In this document: piece after piece, positions 8,211 to 17,757 of the stretch | Position numbering within the stretch: position 1 is the stretch's first letter | How the letters are laid out: each line of letters begins with the position of its first letter | Assembly (NCBI GenBank): GCA_030267325.1 | Contig: JAJDJS010000022.1 | Span: 1 to 42,156, forward strand | Length of the DNA: 42,156 bases | From: Desulfosarcina sp. OttesenSCG-928-A07 | GTDB lineage: Bacteria; Desulfobacterota; Desulfobacteria; Desulfobacterales; Desulfosarcinaceae | Direction: 5' to 3' | Program-made: the position numbers and the translations under genes | The notes under the pieces: model-generated | Told to the model about the DNA's origin: nothing | Seen by the model: the letters and a program-made list of their open reading frames with translations, nothing else | The model's database searches: none

Positions 8211-8404
8211 GGTTCAATGGAACAAAGCAGGCCGCCCGGATCCGGACAGAGACGCGTTGGATTCATTTTCCCTTCAAATTCCTGTTCCCAGCCCAACCGA
8301 TGATATAGAATACGCAAAAATCTTCTGATCCGATCCGGTACCCAAACGCATTTCAGAACACCGGGCCTAACCCAAAGGCCCTTTATCCCAAAGGGAGGTA
8401 TTCC

Positions 8405-9028
8405 ATGAACGTACTTCTGATCAACGGCAGCCCCCATCCCAAAGGTTCCACTTATACCGCCCTTTCCGCTGTTGCCGATGGCCTCACAGCCGAGGGCATT
8501 TCCTGTTCCATCAAACAGGTGGGGCATCTGGCCATTCGCGGGTGCATGGCCTGCGGCAAATGTCAGGAAATCGGCCAGTGTATCATCAACGACGATCCGG
8601 TGAACGAATACAGCAGCCTGATCCGGGCGGCGGACGGCCTGGTCATTGGTTCTCCCGTATATTATGCCGCGCCCAATGGGGCCCTCTGCGCGTTTCTGGA
8701 CCGGCTGTTCATGTCCAGCGGCCCAACAGCCTTTGCCTTCAAACCCGGTGCATCGGTGGTCAGCTGCCGCCGGGGCGGGGCCAGCGCGGCCTTTGACCGG
8801 CTGAACAAGTATTTTACCATTTCTTCCATGCCCATTGTCTCTTCCGTGTACTGGAATTCGGTTCACGGCAATATGGCCGAAGAAACGGTTCAGGATCTGG
8901 AAGGCATCCATGTGATGCGGGTTCTGGGGCAAAACATGGCCTGGCTGCTCAAATGCATTGACACGGCCAAATCCACTGTGCCCTATCCGGTTCAGGGACC
9001 CAAGGTGTATACCAATTTTATTCGCTGA
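8405..9028 (+). CDS. Iron-sulfur flavoprotein-like NAD(P)H-dependent FMN reductase
   Basis: A 207-residue flavodoxin-fold protein. The N-terminus LLINGSPHPKGSTY is the FMN phosphate-binding loop, and GSPVYYAAPNGALCAFLDR contacts the flavin. Between them CMACGKCQEIGQC gives a CxxCxxCxxxxxC cluster motif of the kind that holds 4Fe-4S in iron-sulfur flavoproteins of anaerobes. It would move electrons between a reduced carrier and an unknown acceptor in the cytoplasm. GGGAGGT precedes ATG 8405. The ferredoxin-like DUF362 gene follows after 42 bases, which suggests a joint redox role. Confidence 0.85.
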   Translation: MNVLLINGSPHPKGSTYTALSAVADGLTAEGISCSIKQVGHLAIRGCMACGKCQEIGQCIINDDPVNEYSSLIRAADGLVIGSPVYYAAPNGALCAFLDRLFMSSGPTAFAFKPGASVVSCRRGGASAAFDRLNKYFTISSMPIVSSVYWNSVHGNMAEETVQDLEGIHVMRVLGQNMAWLLKCIDTAKSTVPYPVQGPKVYTNFIR

Positions 9029-9070
9029 TTTTGCCCCACTAAATTCTAATTTTATCAGGAGGCTATCTGT

Positions 9071-10201
9071 ATGACTGCATCTCCCGTTTATTTTACCGAC
9101 ATGCGCTGTCCAGTGGGCACCAGCCTGCAAGACAAACTGGACCGGCTGATGCGCCGGGCTGGTATTGAAAAAATTGATTTTGACAAAAAATTTGTGGCCA
9201 TCAAACTCCACTTTGGTGAGCCGGGAAACCTATCTTTTCTTCGCCCGAATTTTGCAAAAACCGTTGCCGATCGCGTCAAGGCTCTGGGCGGGCGACCCTT
9301 TCTCACAGACTGCAACACCCTTTATGTGGGCCGCCGCAACAACGCCCTGGTGCATCTGGATGCGGCCTATGAAAACGGCTATTTTCCCCTGTCCACCGGG
9401 TGCCAGATCATTATCGGCGACGGTTTGAAAGGCACTGATGATGTGGATGTGCCTGTTTCCGGCGGTGTTCATCTCCAAAGCGCAAAAATCGGCCGGGCCA
9501 TCATGGACGCAGACATTTTCATCTCTCTGACCCATTTTAAAGGCCATGAACTCACCGGTTTTGGCGGGGCCATCAAAAACATCGGCATGGGATGCGGCAG
9601 CCGGGCCGGAAAAATGGTCATGCACAGCGACGGAAAACCCACGGTGGATCAAGAAAAGTGCGTGGGGTGCCGAACCTGCGCCAAATACTGCGATGCGTCT
9701 GCCATTTCTTTTGGTGAGAACAAAAAAGCCCATATCGACCACAACAACTGTGTGGGATGCGGCCGGTGCATCGGCACCTGCATTGCCGATGCCATTTTCA
9801 CGGAAATTGACTCCAGTAATGAGATGGTGAATGTCAAAATGGTGGAATACACCAAAGCGGTCCTGGACGGACGGCCCCATTTTCATATTGCCATTGTCAA
9901 TCAGGTGTCGCCGTGCTGTGACTGCCACAGTGAAAACGATGCGGCCATTATTCCGGATATCGGCATGTTTGCCAGCTTTGATCCCGTGGCCCTGGATATG
10001 GCCTGTATTGATGCGGTCAATGCCGCACCCATGATTGAAGGCAGCGCCCTGTCGGACCATGGTCAAAACAGCCAGGACCATTTTTCCGTCATTCACCATG
10101 GAACAGACTGGCGCAGCCAGATTTCCCATGCGGAAAAAATCGGATTGGGAACCAGACAGTATGAACGGATTGCCGTGGGCATCCACAAGCCGAACCCCTG
10201 A
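9071..10201 (+). CDS. DUF362 protein with two 4Fe-4S ferredoxin motifs
   Basis: A 376-residue cytoplasmic protein. The DUF362 part (about 1-185, with ISLTHFKGHELTGFGGAIKN) is followed by two classic clusters, CVGCRTCAKYC and CVGCGRCIGTC (about 197-240). The DUF362 fold then resumes, with a CCDCHSEND block that adds more Cys. Proteins of this kind occur in strict anaerobes as electron carriers of undefined partner. AGGAGG lies upstream of ATG 9071. It follows the flavoprotein gene closely and precedes the AsmA gene, so an operon is likely. Confidence 0.9.
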   Translation: MTASPVYFTDMRCPVGTSLQDKLDRLMRRAGIEKIDFDKKFVAIKLHFGEPGNLSFLRPNFAKTVADRVKALGGRPFLTDCNTLYVGRRNNALVHLDAAYENGYFPLSTGCQIIIGDGLKGTDDVDVPVSGGVHLQSAKIGRAIMDADIFISLTHFKGHELTGFGGAIKNIGMGCGSRAGKMVMHSDGKPTVDQEKCVGCRTCAKYCDASAISFGENKKAHIDHNNCVGCGRCIGTCIADAIFTEIDSSNEMVNVKMVEYTKAVLDGRPHFHIAIVNQVSPCCDCHSENDAAIIPDIGMFASFDPVALDMACIDAVNAAPMIEGSALSDHGQNSQDHFSVIHHGTDWRSQISHAEKIGLGTRQYERIAVGIHKPNP

Positions 10202-10284
10202 ACCCGCTTGCCGGCGATTGGATGATCAAAAAAAGATGTGCCTTTCATTTTTAAAAATGCAAAGGGACACAAAAAGGAGGCTAT

Positions 10285-12678
10285 ATGCTGAAAAAAATCA
10301 TTATCGCACTTACCGCCGGGCTTATCGTGCTCATGATCGGCGTGGGCATTCTGATCAAGATCATGATCACCCCGGAGATGGTTCGGGAATCCGTGCTGCC
10401 CATTGCTGAACAGCACCTGAATCGAAAAATCGATTACACGGATATTGCCATTGGCCTTTTTTCGGGAATTTATGTTTCTGATTTAAAAATCATGGAGCGC
10501 GGCGACACCGGTGATTTTGTATCGGTCGGCAAAATGGCGTTGCAATACCGGTTTCTGCCGCTTCTGTGGGGAAAGGTGGAAATTTCCAAAATTGTTCTGG
10601 ACCACCCCAGAATCAACATTGTCCGCTTTACGGATAAAACTTTCAATTTCACCGATCTCCTTGCCCCATCCAGACCCGATACGACCGCACCGGCAACAAC
10701 AGAACCAACGTCCGATTCCGGATCCAAAATGGCGCTGGAGATCAGTGAAATTCATATTACGGAGGGTGAACTGTATTTTACAGATCAGGCCATCAGCCCG
10801 GAGTCTCCTTTCAGCTGCGTGCTGAACCAGTTCACCTTCAAGTCTTCGGACATTACCCTGGACAAAGCCTTTCCCTTTGAGGCAACGGCCAAAATCAACG
10901 ACACGGCCTTTGCGCTTTCGGGAAATTACAATGTGAAAACAACCGAGGGCAATCTACACCTCCGCCTGGAGGCCTTTGACGCACCCTTCTTTTCCCCCTA
11001 CTTTGCCCAACATCTACCCGGAACCCTCAAGTCCGCCAAAGTGTCCATGGATCTTGAAGCCGCGGCCACCGCAAAAGCGGTTTCTTCCAAAGGAAATATC
11101 CGCATTGACGACCTTGGGCTCACGCTGAAAGCCCTCCCCGATATCCCCATCGAAAACGCCGCCGTGTCCCTTGACCATGACCTGAGCATGGATACTGACA
11201 AAAAGGCGATGACCCTGTCATCCGCGGTTTTTTCCTTTAACGGCATGGCTCTTTCCGCCCAGGGATCTGCCAATCTTTCAGAAAAAACACCGGTTGTGGA
11301 TCTGTCTGTTGCGCTGAACGCGTTTGACCTTGAAAACCTCATGAAACAGGCACCCTCTGCGCTGACAAAAGGCTATCAGGAGTATCAGCTCAAAGGCCGG
11401 ATCAGCGGCAATGTGAAAGTTGGCGGTGCAGTTGATCAGGGCCTGGGACTTCTCAAAACCGCAAACCTTGATCTTGCTGACATCAATGCCACGGTCAACC
11501 AAAACCCGGTGGAGATTAACGGAAAACTGACCTATGCGGACAACACGCTCAAAACCGACGGAATCGATTTGAAATATGCGGGTGAAGGCGGAACCCTCAC
11601 CCTGGACATGGCCTATCAACCGAAAAAACCGCTGATCCGGGGAAATTTTGGTTTCACCGCCCAGCGTATCAACCTGAATTCACTGATGGCCGCATCGGAA
11701 AAAGAACCCAAAACCGCATCCGCCCCATCTTCAACGTCAACCGCGGCAAAAGAGCCCGGCCCCTTTGACATCCCGGCAAATGTAAACGGCCAGATCACGG
11801 TGGATGAAATTTTGTACCAGAAGCTTCCCCTTCAACATGTCAAGGCAAGCCTTTCCCTTGAGAACAACCACTTGATCATCAAACAGCTCAACGGCCAAGT
11901 TTCTGATGGAAGCTTCACCGGCACGGCGGATGTGAATCTGGGGGTAAAGGGACTGTCCTATCAGGGGAAGATGGAACTCACGGAAACCAACATCAAACCG
12001 GTGCTCACCGGCATCAAACCGGATATGAAGCTGGATATCAGCGGGAAAGCCTTTGCCTCGGCGGGTTTTTCCGGAAAAGGCACACTTCCTCAAAACCGGG
12101 TGCCTGCCCTTCAGGTTTCTGGAAAAGCCGGCATTTTAAAAGGGGTTGTCAAAGAAACCCGGATTCAGGAAGCAGCGTCTCTTTTTCTGGGTGTTTCAGA
12201 TCTGAAGGTGCTGAGTTTCCAATCCCTCACCGCTGATGTGGACATGAAAAACAGTCTTGCCAACCTTACCGCGCTTCTGGACAGCAGCAATCTTCAATTA
12301 AAATCCACAGGCACCATTTCCGCCCAAAAACAGATGGACCTGATCCTGGACTTACGAATCGCATCTGATCTTGCAGGAAAGATAAAGGGCGGTGATCTGT
12401 CCAAATACCTGACCGATGAAAAAGGACGGGGCCGCATTGTCCTTACCCTTAAAGGAACACCCGATGCGCCGAAAATCGGTCTTGATCCCGCAGCCATGAC
12501 CGAACAGGCAGTGGATGCGGCAAAGGAAAAACTGAAAGAAAAAATAACGGAAAAACTCTCCGAAAAACTGGGAACACCAAAAGAGGGGGCAACCGATCAA
12601 GAAGAAACACCCGCATCCGAAAAAGGCGTGCTGCCAAATCTGCTGAAAGATGCCCTCATGAAAGAACTGAAAAAATAA
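10285..12678 (+). CDS. AsmA-family inner-membrane/periplasmic protein
   Basis: A 797-residue protein anchored by one N-terminal membrane segment (about residues 5-28, IIIALTAGLIVLMIGVGILI). The rest is a long beta-rich periplasmic region of repeated FxG and LxADI-type strands, as in AsmA/TamB-like lipid-transfer or envelope-homeostasis proteins. A low-complexity Ser/Thr/Ala linker lies near 475-490. The C-terminus is a charged helix rich in Lys and Glu (KEKLKEKITEKLSEKLG). AAAGGAGG stands before ATG 10285. It is the last gene of the flavoprotein-DUF362 set; the link between them is unclear. Confidence 0.85.
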   Translation: MLKKIIIALTAGLIVLMIGVGILIKIMITPEMVRESVLPIAEQHLNRKIDYTDIAIGLFSGIYVSDLKIMERGDTGDFVSVGKMALQYRFLPLLWGKVEISKIVLDHPRINIVRFTDKTFNFTDLLAPSRPDTTAPATTEPTSDSGSKMALEISEIHITEGELYFTDQAISPESPFSCVLNQFTFKSSDITLDKAFPFEATAKINDTAFALSGNYNVKTTEGNLHLRLEAFDAPFFSPYFAQHLPGTLKSAKVSMDLEAAATAKAVSSKGNIRIDDLGLTLKALPDIPIENAAVSLDHDLSMDTDKKAMTLSSAVFSFNGMALSAQGSANLSEKTPVVDLSVALNAFDLENLMKQAPSALTKGYQEYQLKGRISGNVKVGGAVDQGLGLLKTANLDLADINATVNQNPVEINGKLTYADNTLKTDGIDLKYAGEGGTLTLDMAYQPKKPLIRGNFGFTAQRINLNSLMAASEKEPKTASAPSSTSTAAKEPGPFDIPANVNGQITVDEILYQKLPLQHVKASLSLENNHLIIKQLNGQVSDGSFTGTADVNLGVKGLSYQGKMELTETNIKPVLTGIKPDMKLDISGKAFASAGFSGKGTLPQNRVPALQVSGKAGILKGVVKETRIQEAASLFLGVSDLKVLSFQSLTADVDMKNSLANLTALLDSSNLQLKSTGTISAQKQMDLILDLRIASDLAGKIKGGDLSKYLTDEKGRGRIVLTLKGTPDAPKIGLDPAAMTEQAVDAAKEKLKEKITEKLSEKLGTPKEGATDQEETPASEKGVLPNLLKDALMKELKK

Positions 12679-12690
12679 AGTTCCTTTTCT

Positions 12691-13527
12691 TCAGTTGAGA
12701 AAGGTATCAGAAAGCGTCACCCCGGCCGCACGGGCCATCACCCGGAGCTGGTCCGGGGTGACGCTTTGCCGGACCCCGCCCATGGAACGGACCTTGATGC
12801 TGATTTCCGCTGATTTTTCAACGGTCTCCATTAGGCCCAAAGCGTCGTCAAAGTCTGTTCCAGCACACATCACCCCATGATGGGCCCAGACCACCACACT
12901 GTATTTTCTCATCAGTGATTCCGTAGCCCTGGCAATATCAATACTTCCCGGGACCATCCAGGGCACCACCCCCACACCATCGGGAAATACCACCGGACAT
13001 TCCGTGGCCATGCCCCAGAGTTCACGGGTAAAAGCATAATCGGTCAGGGGAAGAACAAAGGACAGGGCAATAATGCTTGACGGATGGGCATGGTACACCA
13101 CCCGGCGGCCATTTTGCGTTTGTCTGGAGACAGCGTGGGTCAGAAGGTGGGTGGGAAGCTCGCTGGTGGGACTGCCGCCTTTTTCAAGGCCCCAAACAAT
13201 ACTGTAGTTTTGGCCTGTCTGGTCAATCCGCACGATGGCCATATTTTCTTCTGGATACAGATTCACATTGCGCAGACACTTGCCGCTGCCGGTGACCAGA
13301 AAATAGGCGCCGCCAAGGTCGGGAACGCTGACGCCGATGGGTGTCCAGGTGCGGGGCGGGTGCAGATGGTCCCGGATATCGGTGATTTCTTCAGAACAGA
13401 TCCCATAACTGAGGTTTCCGGCATTTCGCTCGTGCCAGCCTTTTTGACAGGCATCATTTGTCATCCGGATGAAATCTGTGAAAAAGGGAACTTGTCTGAT
13501 GATCAGGGCGCTATGTGGTTTTTGCAT
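12691..13527 (-). CDS. rhaD: Rhamnulose-1-phosphate aldolase
   Basis: A zinc class II aldolase that splits L-rhamnulose 1-phosphate into dihydroxyacetone phosphate and lactaldehyde. The 278 residues align along their length with the RhaD type I remember, including KGWHERNAGNLS, LVTGSGKCLRNV, PTSELPTH with the catalytic Glu, zinc His in YHAHPSS and WAHHGVM, and FPDGVGVVPWMVPG. ATG 13527 is favoured, since GAAGAGG lies seven bases before it; ATG 13533 is too close. No other rhamnose gene is in the window, so it may serve another 1-phosphate ketose. It converges on the AsmA gene with a 12-base gap. Confidence 0.93.
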   Translation of the reverse strand: MQKPHSALIIRQVPFFTDFIRMTNDACQKGWHERNAGNLSYGICSEEITDIRDHLHPPRTWTPIGVSVPDLGGAYFLVTGSGKCLRNVNLYPEENMAIVRIDQTGQNYSIVWGLEKGGSPTSELPTHLLTHAVSRQTQNGRRVVYHAHPSSIIALSFVLPLTDYAFTRELWGMATECPVVFPDGVGVVPWMVPGSIDIARATESLMRKYSVVVWAHHGVMCAGTDFDDALGLMETVEKSAEISIKVRSMGGVRQSVTPDQLRVMARAAGVTLSDTFLN

Positions 13528-13917
13528 GGTCATGCCTCTTCAGAAATAAAAACTCCGGAACATAAAAAACAGAAAATAGCGTTTTTTCAGCATTAGACAG
13601 TGTTGTGTTGTCTCCCATACCGATTAGACAGACAGGATAAAGTCAAGGTTTTTATTTATACATGGCGCTGAGGCCGTTGGCCACCACAAGAAAGGTAATA
13701 CCTATGGCAACTATCGTATCAAGGGATTTTCAAAGATATGGTTTCTGGCATCAAAACGTCCTGAGGATGTGCTGAAGGGCTTTGCTGCGCGTTGTCATTC
13801 CCGTTGCATTCCAGGGGAAAGTCAGATATGGCATCAGCCGCACACCTGCACTTCTGGGTGCAGGCGGGAAATCGCAAAAATATATTTTATCTCAATGAGT
13901 TATCATGGATCCAGTCG
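13528..13917. other. Divergent intergenic region between rhaD and phoH
   Basis: These 390 bases hold the promoters of both genes. On the minus strand TGTCTAAT occurs twice, 27 bases apart, ahead of rhaD; the copy at about 13592-13604 (CATTAGACAGTGT on the plus strand) resembles the start of the repeat at 33119. A 23-codon frame at 13704-13775 encodes MATIVSRDFQR..., which looks like the first residues of a Phd/YefM antitoxin but stops at once. The phoH frame is open upstream to 13792. Confidence 0.45.
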
Positions 13918-14895
13918 ATGAATGAAATCTGTTCCAAACCGATCAAGCTCACATTTGCCGATATTGATCGGACCCGGCAGCTTTTCGGCGAACACAACGC
14001 CCATCTGGGCGCCCTGGGAAAGCTGCTGGACATTCAGGTGGATACCCGTGGAACCACTGTCTTTTTAAGCGGAGAAGCGGAATCCGTTGATCTGGCAAGG
14101 GGCGTGCTGGAACAATTATACGGTCTGATAAAGGAAAATTATCCGGTTTATGCCGGTGATATGGATCATGCGGTCCGGATCCTGAAAGAAAATCCGTCGG
14201 CGAATCTCAAAAAAATTTTTCTGGATACGGTTTATATCACGGCAAAAAAAAGAATTATTGCCCCCCGCAGCCAGAACCAGAAGGCCTACATAGAGGCCAT
14301 CCGCAACTATGATATGGTGTTCGGCATCGGTCCGGCCGGCACCGGAAAAACCTATCTGGCCATGGCAATGGCCGTGTCCGCCCTGTCCAAGGGAATGGTC
14401 ACCCGCATTATTCTGACCCGGCCGGCAGTGGAGGCCGGAGAATCCCTGGGATTTTTACCCGGTGATCTGACGGAAAAAGTGGATCCTTATCTCCGTCCGC
14501 TCTACGATGCCCTTCACGACATGATGCGATTTGAAAAGGTTTCCACCCTGATGCAAACCGGGGTCATTGAAGTTGCGCCCTTGGCCTTTATGCGGGGACG
14601 AACCCTCAATGAGGCCTTCATCATTCTGGATGAGGCCCAGAATACCACCAGCGAACAGATGAAGATGTTTCTCACCCGGATCGGCTTCAACTCCAAAGCC
14701 GTGATCACCGGCGATGTCACCCAGATTGATCTGCCGACCGGCAAAACTTCCGGACTGGTGGAAGCAGCCTCCATTCTCACACCCGTCGAAGGTATCGGAT
14801 TTGTCCATTTTACCCGTCAGGATGTGGTGCGCCATCGCCTGGTCCAGGACATCATCAATGCCTATGAAATGCTTGAGGCCAGTCGCAGGTCATAA
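13918..14895 (+). CDS. phoH: PhoH-family ATPase (YbeZ type)
   Basis: A 325-residue P-loop NTPase, often paired with YbeY and thought to act in RNA or ribosome maturation. An N-terminal KH-like region (to about 110) precedes the Walker A motif GPAGTGKT (138-145). RPAVEAGESLGFLPGD and the Walker B block FIILDEAQN follow, then ITGDVTQIDLP. These are all standard PhoH blocks. The start is set by homology at ATG 13918; ATG 13828, with AGGGGAAAG upstream, is possible and would add 30 residues. It is the first gene of the phoH / 7TM-HD / ybeY / nnr operon. Confidence 0.92.
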   Translation: MNEICSKPIKLTFADIDRTRQLFGEHNAHLGALGKLLDIQVDTRGTTVFLSGEAESVDLARGVLEQLYGLIKENYPVYAGDMDHAVRILKENPSANLKKIFLDTVYITAKKRIIAPRSQNQKAYIEAIRNYDMVFGIGPAGTGKTYLAMAMAVSALSKGMVTRIILTRPAVEAGESLGFLPGDLTEKVDPYLRPLYDALHDMMRFEKVSTLMQTGVIEVAPLAFMRGRTLNEAFIILDEAQNTTSEQMKMFLTRIGFNSKAVITGDVTQIDLPTGKTSGLVEAASILTPVEGIGFVHFTRQDVVRHRLVQDIINAYEMLEASRRS

Positions 14896-14969
14896 CGCCG
14901 GGATGACCACCGCCGGCTGTTTCCCATGGCGCCCCAAAGGAGACGGCAACTGTTTTTTCAGGATTGTCC

Positions 14970-17336
14970 ATGCCCCGTTCTGACCGGAAAAAAAATACGT
15001 TTTTAAATACCTTCAAAACCCGTTCCCACATCCGTTGGGCGCTGTTTCTGCTGATCCTTTTTATCTTTACCATCAGCCTGTATCCAAGCCTGGGAAGCCG
15101 CACCGACACCTATGCCGTGGGCGATGTGGCCATGACCGACATCAAGGCCACCCACGATTTTTACGTCAACGATGAGGATGCCACCGCAGCGTTTCGGCGG
15201 CAGGCGGTAAGAGGGGTGGTGACGGTCTATGACCTGAATCCCAAAGTTTTGAAAAGCGCGGCGGGTCGGGTCAATGACGCTTTTTTCCGGATGCGGGAGA
15301 TCTACCAGGAAGAAAGTAAAAAAAATAATTCCCCTGCCCCGTCTTCGGGAAGACCGGTTTCACCAAATATCACCCAGCCGCTTCCAGAGGTTTCCCTGGC
15401 AGAACGAATGATGACCCACCGCCGCTTGTTTGCATCCATTTTGGGGATAGAGGTGAGTCGGGAAGCTTTTTCCATTTTTAATGCCAACGAATTTTCAGAA
15501 AATATCGCCCAGGTGATCACCACCATTGTCACCCAGGTACTATCCACGGGCGTGGTGGCCAACAAGGAAGAGCTGCTCAAAGATTTGGATACAGGGATCG
15601 CCCTCCGAGATGTGGAAACCCTCACGGAAACACGGATACTCAACCTTAAACAATTTTATGGACCCGACCAGGCCAAAACCATGGCCCGGGTGGAGGCAGA
15701 TCCGCTTGTCAAGCAGATGAGCCCTGCCTTGACCAATCTGATCGTGGATCTGTCCCAGCGTCTGATTCAGCCCAACATTACCTTGAACAGCCTTGAGACC
15801 GAAGCACGCCGGGACACGGCAGCCAATCAGATCAAGCCGGTCAGCTATGCCATCAAAAAAGGGGAAATGCTGCTGCGTGAGGGCGAACGGGTCACACCGA
15901 TGCACCTTTGCAAGCTGGAAGCCATGAAAGTGCAGGATGATCAGTACCGGGTGTCTGTGGTGGGAACCGGCGCCATCGGACTGCTGGCAGCCATCCTCAT
16001 GATTCAGTACTATGTCCGGCTGAACTGGCGGATGCCGACAAACCGGTACACCAACACGGATCTTCTGTTTCTGGCGACCCTGATGGTACTATTTATCCTT
16101 CTGGTGAAAATCGCAAGCGCCCTGCCCACAGCCCGGCTTTTGGGACTTCCCCTGTTCAGGCCGGAATCCCCGGTGGGATTCGGCATTCCCTTGGCAGCCG
16201 GCGCCATGACAGTCTGTCTGTTCATGGGTCTTGAAGTTGCGCTGGTTTTTGCCACCGCGATCTCCCTGTGCGCTGCCATTTTGCTCCAGGGTGGCCTTGA
16301 ATCCTTCACCTATTACCTTTTGAGCGGCACCATGGGGGCATGGTGGCTCAAGGATTGCCGGGAACGAAAGGTCATCATCAAAGCCGGCGCCAAACTGGGG
16401 CTGGTCAATGCGGCGCTTGCCATCACCCTCAATCTTTATATGGACTCGGCATCCCCCATGGTGCTGATTTTTGACGGGGCCATCGCCTTTTTGGGCGGTA
16501 TCGGCGCAGGCATCGTCACGACAGGGCTCATGCCTTGTGTGGAGATGATGTTTCATTACACCACCGACATCACCCTCCTGGAACTGGCCAATCTGGATCG
16601 TCCCATTTTGCGTCGGCTGATGCTGGAAGCGCCCGGCACCTATCACCATAGCGTGGTGGTGGGGTCGCTGGTGGAAGCGGCAGCCTCGGAAATCGGCGCC
16701 AATTCGATTCTGGGAAAAGTGGCCGGCTATTACCACGACATTGGAAAATTATCCAAACCATTGTATTTTATAGAAAATCAAAAATACGGAGAAAACCGTC
16801 ACGACAAACTCGCCCCTTCCCTGTCCGCCCTTATCCTTTTGTCCCATGTGAAAAACGGCGTTGAAATCGCAAGGGAAAACAACCTGGGACAACCCATTAT
16901 TGATGCCATCCAGCAGCACCACGGAACCAGCCTCATCCAGTATTTTTATGAAAAAGCCCGGGCCGCAAAGGGCAATGAAAATATCAATATAAATGATTTC
17001 AGATATTTGGGTCCACGCCCGCAAACCCGGGAGGCGGGGTTGGTCATGTTGGCCGATGTGGTGGAGGCGGCTTCCCGTACCCTTGAAAATCCGACACCTG
17101 CCCGAATACAGGGACTGGTGCGGAATCTCATCAACAAAATCTTTTCAGATGGTCAGTTGGATGAGTGCGAATTAACACTGAAAGACCTGAACCGCATTGC
17201 GGAAACTTTCAATAAAATATTAAATGGTATTCACCATCACCGCATTGAATATCCGGAAAGTGCGTCACCCCCTGCCGGAAAGACAAAAAATGAACATTCT
17301 GATCGAAAATCAGCAGACCCGTCACACCCTGTCTGA
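14970..17336 (+). CDS. 7TM HD-domain phosphohydrolase, PgpH-like
   Basis: A 788-residue inner-membrane protein. One N-terminal membrane segment (about 20-38) leads to a large extracytoplasmic domain, then a run of seven hydrophobic segments (about 325-530) and a cytoplasmic HD domain. The HD residues are in TYHHSVVVGSL (about 556) and YYHDIGKL (about 585). PgpH, with this layout, degrades c-di-AMP in Firmicutes. A diadenylate cyclase is encoded at 37714, which supports the same substrate here, though it is untested. ATG 14970 has GGA eight bases upstream. Its end overlaps ybeY by 47 bases, showing tight co-expression. Confidence 0.9.
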   Translation: MPRSDRKKNTFLNTFKTRSHIRWALFLLILFIFTISLYPSLGSRTDTYAVGDVAMTDIKATHDFYVNDEDATAAFRRQAVRGVVTVYDLNPKVLKSAAGRVNDAFFRMREIYQEESKKNNSPAPSSGRPVSPNITQPLPEVSLAERMMTHRRLFASILGIEVSREAFSIFNANEFSENIAQVITTIVTQVLSTGVVANKEELLKDLDTGIALRDVETLTETRILNLKQFYGPDQAKTMARVEADPLVKQMSPALTNLIVDLSQRLIQPNITLNSLETEARRDTAANQIKPVSYAIKKGEMLLREGERVTPMHLCKLEAMKVQDDQYRVSVVGTGAIGLLAAILMIQYYVRLNWRMPTNRYTNTDLLFLATLMVLFILLVKIASALPTARLLGLPLFRPESPVGFGIPLAAGAMTVCLFMGLEVALVFATAISLCAAILLQGGLESFTYYLLSGTMGAWWLKDCRERKVIIKAGAKLGLVNAALAITLNLYMDSASPMVLIFDGAIAFLGGIGAGIVTTGLMPCVEMMFHYTTDITLLELANLDRPILRRLMLEAPGTYHHSVVVGSLVEAAASEIGANSILGKVAGYYHDIGKLSKPLYFIENQKYGENRHDKLAPSLSALILLSHVKNGVEIARENNLGQPIIDAIQQHHGTSLIQYFYEKARAAKGNENININDFRYLGPRPQTREAGLVMLADVVEAASRTLENPTPARIQGLVRNLINKIFSDGQLDECELTLKDLNRIAETFNKILNGIHHHRIEYPESASPPAGKTKNEHSDRKSADPSHPV

Positions 17337-17757
17337 GTCCATGATCTGGGAAACCGCTGGCTGTATCCTCAGGGCGCTGGACCTTCCGGATGCCCAGCTT
17401 TCCATTCTGATTGTGGATGATGACCGGATTGCGGAACTAAATGAAACATATCTCAATCACCAGGGACCCACCAATGTCATCTCCTTCCCCATGCGGGAAG
17501 GGCTGTTTGCCGATATTACCCCAGAGCTTTTGGGAGATGTGGTGATTTCCGCAGATACGGCTTTTTCCGAGGCCAGGGACGCGGAAATGGCGTTCATCAC
17601 GCGGTTCAACGAGCTTCTCGTTCACGGCATTTTGCACTTGGTGGGCTACGACCATGTGCATTCCGAAGAAGAAGCAAAGGTGATGGAAGAGAAAGCCCAA
17701 TGGCTCATGACATTGATCGAAAAGGCGGATACCCATGAATCTGGTCACCGCAGATGA
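17290..17757 (+). CDS. ybeY: Endoribonuclease / rRNA maturation factor YbeY
   Basis: A zinc endoribonuclease-type protein that acts in 16S rRNA 3' end maturation and ribosome quality control. The 155-residue product has the metal motif HGILHLVGYDHVH (about 112-124) with its three His. TNVISFPM upstream is the other family block. ATG 17290 fits the family length and is preceded by GGAAAGAC; a longer frame to 17224 lies wholly in the previous gene. It overlaps the HD gene by 47 bases and the nnr gene by 23, so translation is probably coupled. phoH two genes earlier is its usual neighbour. Confidence 0.95.
   Translation: MNILIENQQTRHTLSESMIWETAGCILRALDLPDAQLSILIVDDDRIAELNETYLNHQGPTNVISFPMREGLFADITPELLGDVVISADTAFSEARDAEMAFITRFNELLVHGILHLVGYDHVHSEEEAKVMEEKAQWLMTLIEKADTHESGHRR

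Larger units (their letters stand above)
7958..8404. other. 447-base intergenic region between YcaO and flavoprotein genes
   Basis: It contains the palindromic terminator at 7979-8034 and the structured element at 8111-8210. Smaller dyads follow: GTTCaatgGAAC at about 8212, CCGGATCCGG at about 8237, and GGGCC...GGCCC just before the next gene. No open frame looks coding. Confidence 0.6.
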
